From positions 27,541,282-27,605,281 of the forward strand of contig OZ018409.1 in NCBI GenBank assembly GCA_963969595.1: a stretch of DNA of 64,000 nt, given 5' to 3'. Numbering within the stretch: the stretch's first letter is position 1; the number at the start of each line of letters is the position of its first letter. Below, one piece after another: positions 58,813 through 64,000 of this stretch. The notes below the pieces were generated by a model. The model had not been told where the DNA came from, searched no databases, and saw nothing but the letters and a program-made list of their open reading frames with translations. The DNA is from Neckera pumila. Its lineage: Eukaryota; Streptophyta; Bryopsida; Hypnales; Neckeraceae. The position numbers were made by a program, and so were the translations under genes.

Positions 58813-59874
58813 GGGTGATTGCAAGAAAGTCCGGTATTACTGTTTTGCATCACAATGAGAGTGACTCTCTTGTCATCAGCTATAATGTTTCAAGCATGAT
58901 CCCGATTAACTTGAAAATTTTAGTAGAGATGGCTAACTTGATATTGCTTAGATCTCTTATTTTTTAGAGTTTTAAAAAAATAATGTAAATTTAATTTAAA
59001 TTTAGCTAATTTGATATACTTTGCAATATAGGGGTTTCTAATATTGGGGAGTACCCAAAATTAATGATCTAGAGTTGAAATTTTTGTGGTCAATTTACAT
59101 AGTAGGAAGTCATGTTTCTACCAAAGGGAATTTAAAAATATTTTATTTTATGTCCTCCATATCCGTGCTAACAAGGCTCCTTTGTACGCACATTTATGAA
59201 CATTGAAGGTGGTTTTAAGATCATTCTTCTAGTGAAATATCTTTATCATAAAGTTTTTCTAAATGTCCAATTTTTATTCAATTTTTGAATTTGTTTTCCT
59301 ATATTTTACAAATTAAAATGTGAAATTACCTATATTCATGAGATTTTGCACTTTTCATGAGATTTTCTAGTTCTCCTACTTAGAGAATTTCTCTATACTT
59401 TTCCTTCTTAATGTAACTTCTCTTAAAAGATGTATTAATACATTAAAGATATTTTTCAAATTTTTAAGAGATTATTTTCCTAATTATACAATACTCCTAA
59501 AAAGAATGACATTAGATGAGATTCGGAGGACTTGGAGGGCTCCGAGTTTCCCTATTGTCTGTTGCATTCCCAGATTGCAGGAACGTAGCTGCAGCAGCTT
59601 GCTTTCAAGGCAAAGCGACTGCCACATCATTTTTTGAAAAAAAAAGAAAAGAAAAAGAAAAAAATTTGCTTAAAATGATATTTTGGTAAAAAAATTATTA
59701 TTATTATTTATTTTTTTTGGAAAAAAAAAATTCTGACACACTCGTACCAGCATTCATTGAATCTGGGCAGATCAAGGAACAGGCCTAAAATGGCCACTCA
59801 AAGACCCCTGAATATCATGTACTGGTATTGTAGAAAACGCTACAAAAATCGGTTGGTCTTTCTTGCAACCACCC
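58813..59874. mobile_element. GGGTGATTGCAAGAA-family DNA element (1062 bp) with a nested MITE
   Basis: Left end GGGTGATTGCAAGAAAGTCC, right end ggtctttcttgcaaccaccc, TSD ATGT at 58809-58812 and 59875-59878. The interior near 59090-59240 is the reverse of part of 34500-34660. It contains the second copy of the GACATTAGAGG MITE. Confidence 0.85.
59508..59816. mobile_element. MITE with GACATTAGAGG-like termini, copy 2 (diverged)
   Basis: Begins gacattagatgagattcgg; the right end is diverged near ctgaatatcatg. It shares the 'ctgggcagat', 'tgccacatcattttt' and A/T-run layout with 29855-30153. The right limit is approximate. Confidence 0.5.
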
Positions 59875-61365
59875 ATGTTGAAATACAAAACTTCTCTTTT
59901 TGGGAACTTGGGCTCGAAAAGCCTATATTTTGAAGTTTAGGCACATTGAAATTTCAATCAAAAGAGATATTCACTTTAAAATTTGGGGACTTAGATGTAC
60001 TTGAATAAGATAACTAAAGTATCCTACTGTTGGATTTCAAGAAAACAAATATATAAACATTATTCAATCTATAGATATACCAAGTTGCCAACCAAAAAAA
60101 AATGAGGGTTGCTAGCATGTGAGTTTAGGATCTTAAACCCACGAACTTATGAATTTAGGCACCTAAGTATGTTGTAGGTACCTATTTTATAGACACCTTC
60201 CACGGTTATAGGGTACCTATATTATAGATACATAGGTCATAAATACCTTCAAATCTTCAATGCTAATAGAGTGTCTATTTACATCTAGATTCAAAGCTTA
60301 CAAGCTCACAAGCTAGCATTGTTCCAAAAAAAATTCCTTTGCATTTTGAATCCAAAAATGCAAAAAATGGTTTGGTTTCAAATGCAAAAAATGGTTTGGT
60401 TTCAAATGCAAAAAAAACTTGTATGTGTGGATTTCTCAATGCAAAATATATAAACAATGACAATTGTAATCGTAAGTTCTTAATCATATCTCTATGCAAA
60501 GCACACTCAGAAAGTTTTAACTTTGAATTCCGTAATATTTGTGAGGTCTACAAACTCAAAGTACAAAGTATTTTCTTTCATTGTGTGCAACTATGCAAGT
60601 AGAGGGATCACAACTTCAAAATTCAATGAGAATTAGAGGATGTTGAATTCAATTTGCATCTTTTAGTATGATGTAAATGTTAAGGTTGAAAACCAAAATA
60701 CCCAAACTAGATCTTGAATCCACTTTGTACAAAATTTATGCATCTTATATTATTATGATCCCATTCAAATAAATAAACATTGTCCAAAACATCTATAATT
60801 CACCAAAATTTTAGAAATGCCTTTTTCTACAATCCGAATGACAATGATGGAAAAAAAATTGAAAAAACATTTGCAAACAAAATTTTTATGGCTTAGAAGA
60901 TGACTTTTCATTGCCTTTAAAGAAAAAGTCTTCAATTTTAAAAAAAACTGTCAAATATGAACTCCTTACAAATCCTTCAATAAATACAAGTTTAAATTTT
61001 GGAGACTAAGTCATTCAAAAATGCTTAGAAAATGCATCTGAACTTACGTTTGAATTCAAATTATACTTTTGGATTTGTATCAAAGTGCACGTCTAGAAAT
61101 ATAAAATTTGTACACTGCATGCAAGTCAAAAATAGAACTGGACCAATTGGTCAAGACCTCGAAAAACAAAAATTGGTTGCAAGAAATTAGAGGGATTAAG
61201 ATCAAGAGTCAATGTGGCTTGGCACAAGTCTCCAATTATTAGATTCTTTTTCTTCTTTTAATGTTGAAAATTTGCTATGATGAATTTGGTACACAAGAAA
61301 ATTTAATTATTGTAAGAGGTTGAATAGTGCAAGATTTCAAACAAATTTTGATGAATGTGAGGTGA
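59875..61365. other. AT-rich intergenic DNA, no gene seen
   Basis: No gene is recognisable. Contains a short tandem repeat at about 60355-60412. Confidence 0.5.
60355..60412. repeat. Tandem repeat, ~24-bp unit
   Basis: The unit aaatgcaaaaaatggtttgg plus 'tttc' is repeated two to three times. Open frames on both strands here (60275-60602) come from the repeat. Confidence 0.85.
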
Positions 61366-61529
61366 CACTAGAAGAAATCCGTGTTGGTCTAAACCAAAAA
61401 TGTGGGCTGAAATTTGTTGAGAACTATGTTTCCAACGCTAGAATCCTAGAATTCTGCATTGGAAACATGGTTCACAAGAAATTTTCAGCCCACATTTTTG
61501 GTTTAGACCAATGTGGGTTTCTACTAGTG
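61366..61529. mobile_element. CACTA-type MITE (164 bp)
   Basis: Ends CACTAGAAGAAATCCGTGTT and aatgtgggtttctactagtg, TSD TGA at 61363-61365 and 61530-61532. The arms pair almost to the centre (ggtctaaaccaaaaatgtgg with ccacatttttggtttagacc). Confidence 0.9.
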
Positions 61530-62337
61530 TGAGTATCATCAAATAATTGTGAAAAAAATGGATGAATCTCAAATAGATGAAATGGGAGTGAACAGAAATT
61601 AGATAATTGTAGATGAAGCTTGATAGCAAATTGGCAATGATCATACTAATTGAGATATTCTAGCATAAAAATATTGAAAACCGTTTCTGAGCTCATTTAG
61701 AGGAGTCATGTTGACTCTGCTCATGTGTCAATTTGTAATTGTTTGCTCTATATAGAAAACCTCCGCATACTCATAACATTGCTTTGTCCCTTTCTTGCCT
61801 CCCCTAGATGGAAGTTATATCCCTCTACCAATATACCTTCTATTATGACTTCCAACTAAATTGTCGTGCTTGATAGGTTGCAATTTTCCATTACACAATG
61901 GTTGTTAGGCACTCTTCCAATAAAAAAGTTAGAAAGGTCCTTAAATTTGGAGAGTAAAAGAAAACCTTCAATGTTGCTAATGTTATGATGGAATAGGCTA
62001 GTTCTTAGGTTTTATGTAGTCTCATTCTCTTGTGCCATTCTTTTCCATAAGATAGGATTATGTATTAATTTCTTTTTAACTTAGTGAGGCTTGCCTTCTC
62101 CCATTCCAAATTAATATTGTAGACCACATTATAATTATTACATTTTATTTCTTGTAAGTAATTTTTTTTTTTAATAATTTATCATTATCTCTAACAAGTT
62201 TGGGCCAATATAAGGAGGTTCTTTTTAATTTAAGCCAACAAAATGACACCATTTGACAGTTGTTGTTCTTCCAAGAAACAATGCCCGTAAGCTTTTATAC
62301 ACCTTGCAAATTTGCATGATTTCTAAATTACTACAAT
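61530..62337. other. AT-rich intergenic DNA, no gene seen
   Basis: No recognisable gene or element terminus. Confidence 0.5.
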
Positions 62338-63272
62338 TTAACCCCTCAAGGACCAAGGGGATTTTCCTATCAAAAACCACTCAAAATTGTCACTTCTATT
62401 GCAGAGAGAAAAGAGCCTTGAAATTTTATTTTATTTTTGCATATCCAACGTAAGATCTTATACTTGACTTGTATATGAATACGTGCAAGAAATTTTAGAA
62501 ACTTTGACCATGTAGATTGCAAGATATATGCATTTAAAGTGAAGAAAACAAGTTTTTTTGCACCTTACTTGACTAGATTTTTTGGCTTTGAATCTTTTTA
62601 GTTCAAATTTTTTGCACTACTGATTTTGATTTTCTACTTATTTATGTTAAATAGTTGAATTAAGAATCTACCAAAAAAATTAAGGAAGAAAAACACTTAA
62701 TTTTCATTCATTAAAAATTTGTTAAGTAGAGGTGGGTGCAAGATTAAAGAAAAAATTATATTGTTAATAGCTTTTAGATGGAATTGAATCACAATAATCC
62801 CAAAGGTGAGATTTTTCTAGCAAAAAATCTAACCCTGTCTAATAATTTCTTTTTAAGAAATTCTAAAAATTGTATTCAAAAATAAATTCTACAAGATATT
62901 TTTTTTAAAAGATGCTTAGATTGCCCAAAAAACTAAGACTGTCCATGACTTTCTCATTAATAGTCCAAATGGAATGAAACCCAAGCTTCACAAGTAGACA
63001 AAAATATAATCTTTGAGAAGAAAATTTAAAAAAAGATTATTTTGACTTTTGTGGGTTTTTTTGTGCTACCCACCAAACTCCATTTTTGCTTATTGTACCA
63101 TAACTTTTGCTCCCGGGCATCAATTAAAATAAAAATTATATATTCACAAAGCTCTTGCAAAAATACACAACCCTCAAAAAATTCCAAAAAATAACATTAA
63201 AAACTGAGGCAGTAGAAACATGCTTGGACCCAAATTGTCTCCCGAGGGGACAAATGGTCCTTTGGGGGTTAA
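62338..63272 (+). mobile_element. TTAA-flanked DNA element, copy 8 (927 bp)
   Basis: The element proper is 62342-63268. Left end TTAA-CCCCTCAAGGACCAAGGGG, right end caaatggtcctttgggggTTAA; both TTAA intact. Collinear with copies 3 and 4 but more diverged. Confidence 0.85.
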
Positions 63273-64000
63273 TATTATTACTGCGAGGTATTGTTATTAC
63301 ACCTAATTACTGAAGTTCATTCTATAGAGGCTCTTATAAGCGTTCATATTAATACACTTCAAATATTGCCTTCACTAATTGAGAAATTAGTTTTTCCAAT
63401 AAATTTTGGATATGTTGAAGTATACATACCACATTTGTATGATATGAGAGGTTTCATCCTAGGTAAACAACAATATTAGTTTACTGACCAATCTGTTCCC
63501 ACATCCCCACTCCAACCAAACCCTAACCATGCTGTGCTGTGTGAATGCGGTTGGACATAGAATTTGGAAATGCGGATTCCAAAAGACTGAAACCATAATC
63601 CATGTCAGAGACCAATCGTTGCTGCCCAGGTGCCCCTACCGACAAAGTCAACGGAGTTATTCACAAATGCTCTGGTTGACTACGTTGGACTCCTATCGTG
63701 ACCTAGCTAGCGTCTCAAGGCTTCATTCTTGATGGGAGCATTTTTTTCTGCTCGTCCTTTTTTGGGCAGGGGAAAAATTCCCTACAAGTTTCTTGGCCTG
63801 GACTGTACTGAGGAAATCTTTCAGTGATTGTCTCGCATTGTACCAAGAAAAAATCGTAGTGTTTGCAACATTAATTACAAACTCTAAAAACAATGTCAAC
63901 AATGCTACTAATGTTACCAACACAAAATGTCAACACAAGTATTAATTGTCAACAAAATTTTCACCAAAAAATCTAAATTAGTCCTGACATACATCCAGTG
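63273..64000. other. Intergenic DNA, GC-richer patch, no gene recognised
   Basis: 63480-63800 is less AT-rich and may be the edge of a gene outside the window. The 67-codon frame at 63529-63732 has no recognisable motif. 63860-63990 contains repeated 'atgtcaac' and 'aatgttacc' words. Confidence 0.4.

Noticed and set aside
60275..60602. Overlapping frames on both strands
   Set aside because: They derive largely from a ~24-bp tandem repeat.

Overview
The window is nuclear DNA of a land plant. The evidence is a WRKY transcription-factor gene (a plant-specific domain arrangement), a spliced orthologue of the plant RluA-type RNA pseudouridine synthase, GT-AG introns, Arabidopsis-type (TTTAGGG) telomere-like tracts, plant L1-type LINE remnants and many CACTA-type MITEs. 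The very AT-rich intergenic DNA and compact GC-richer genes would suit a moss or other seed-free plant, but that is inference and weakly held.

Only three genes can be supported well. (1) 4213-4947 (-): an intronless 244-residue protein with a short zinc-ribbon-like C4 motif and a disordered Pro/Ser-rich tail, family unknown. (2) 12228-16573 (+): a 12-exon gene for a 500-residue RluA-family pseudouridine synthase; every exon joins in frame, and the last exon carries the conserved C-terminus that single-frame reading misses. (3) 54667-56444 (+): a 3-exon gene for a 500-residue single-domain WRKY factor, group IIc-like, with the conserved R-type intron inside the domain. Two or three weaker gene-like stretches (18387-20592 minus, 49459-49653 plus, 56597-56766 minus) are listed with low confidence. 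Nothing in the layout suggests that the three genes act together; they are islands in repeats.

The rest is dominated by transposable elements, mostly short non-autonomous DNA elements whose ends and target-site duplications (TSDs) can be read directly. Four groups stand out: (a) a roughly 0.5-1.1 kb family with termini CCCCTAAAGGACC flanked by TTAA on both sides (eight copies plus a solo end), which has the hallmarks of piggyBac-type insertion; (b) CACTA-type MITEs (at least seven, most with 3-bp TSDs); (c) a family with termini GGGTGATTGCAAGAA and 4-bp TSDs (four copies plus a relic), one of which is a 1.1 kb foldback; (d) several smaller inverted-repeat families. A decayed L1-like LINE spans about 33.2-41.7 kb and is split by four of these elements; a second LINE 3' fragment lies at 27.2-28.1 kb on the minus strand.

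Region by region: 0-4.1 kb AT-rich repeat relics; 4.2-5.0 kb zinc-ribbon gene; 5-11 kb AT-rich with TTAA elements; 11.1-16.9 kb the pseudouridine synthase gene and flanks; 17-20.6 kb AT-rich with one doubtful minus-strand gene; 20.7-32.9 kb a DNA-transposon cluster with a LINE fragment; 33-46.2 kb nested LINE, MITEs and satellites; 46.2-54.6 kb mixed, higher-GC single-copy-looking DNA without a recognisable gene; 54.67-56.44 kb WRKY gene; 56.8-64 kb AT-rich with further elements. I saw no rRNA, tRNA or CRISPR structure.
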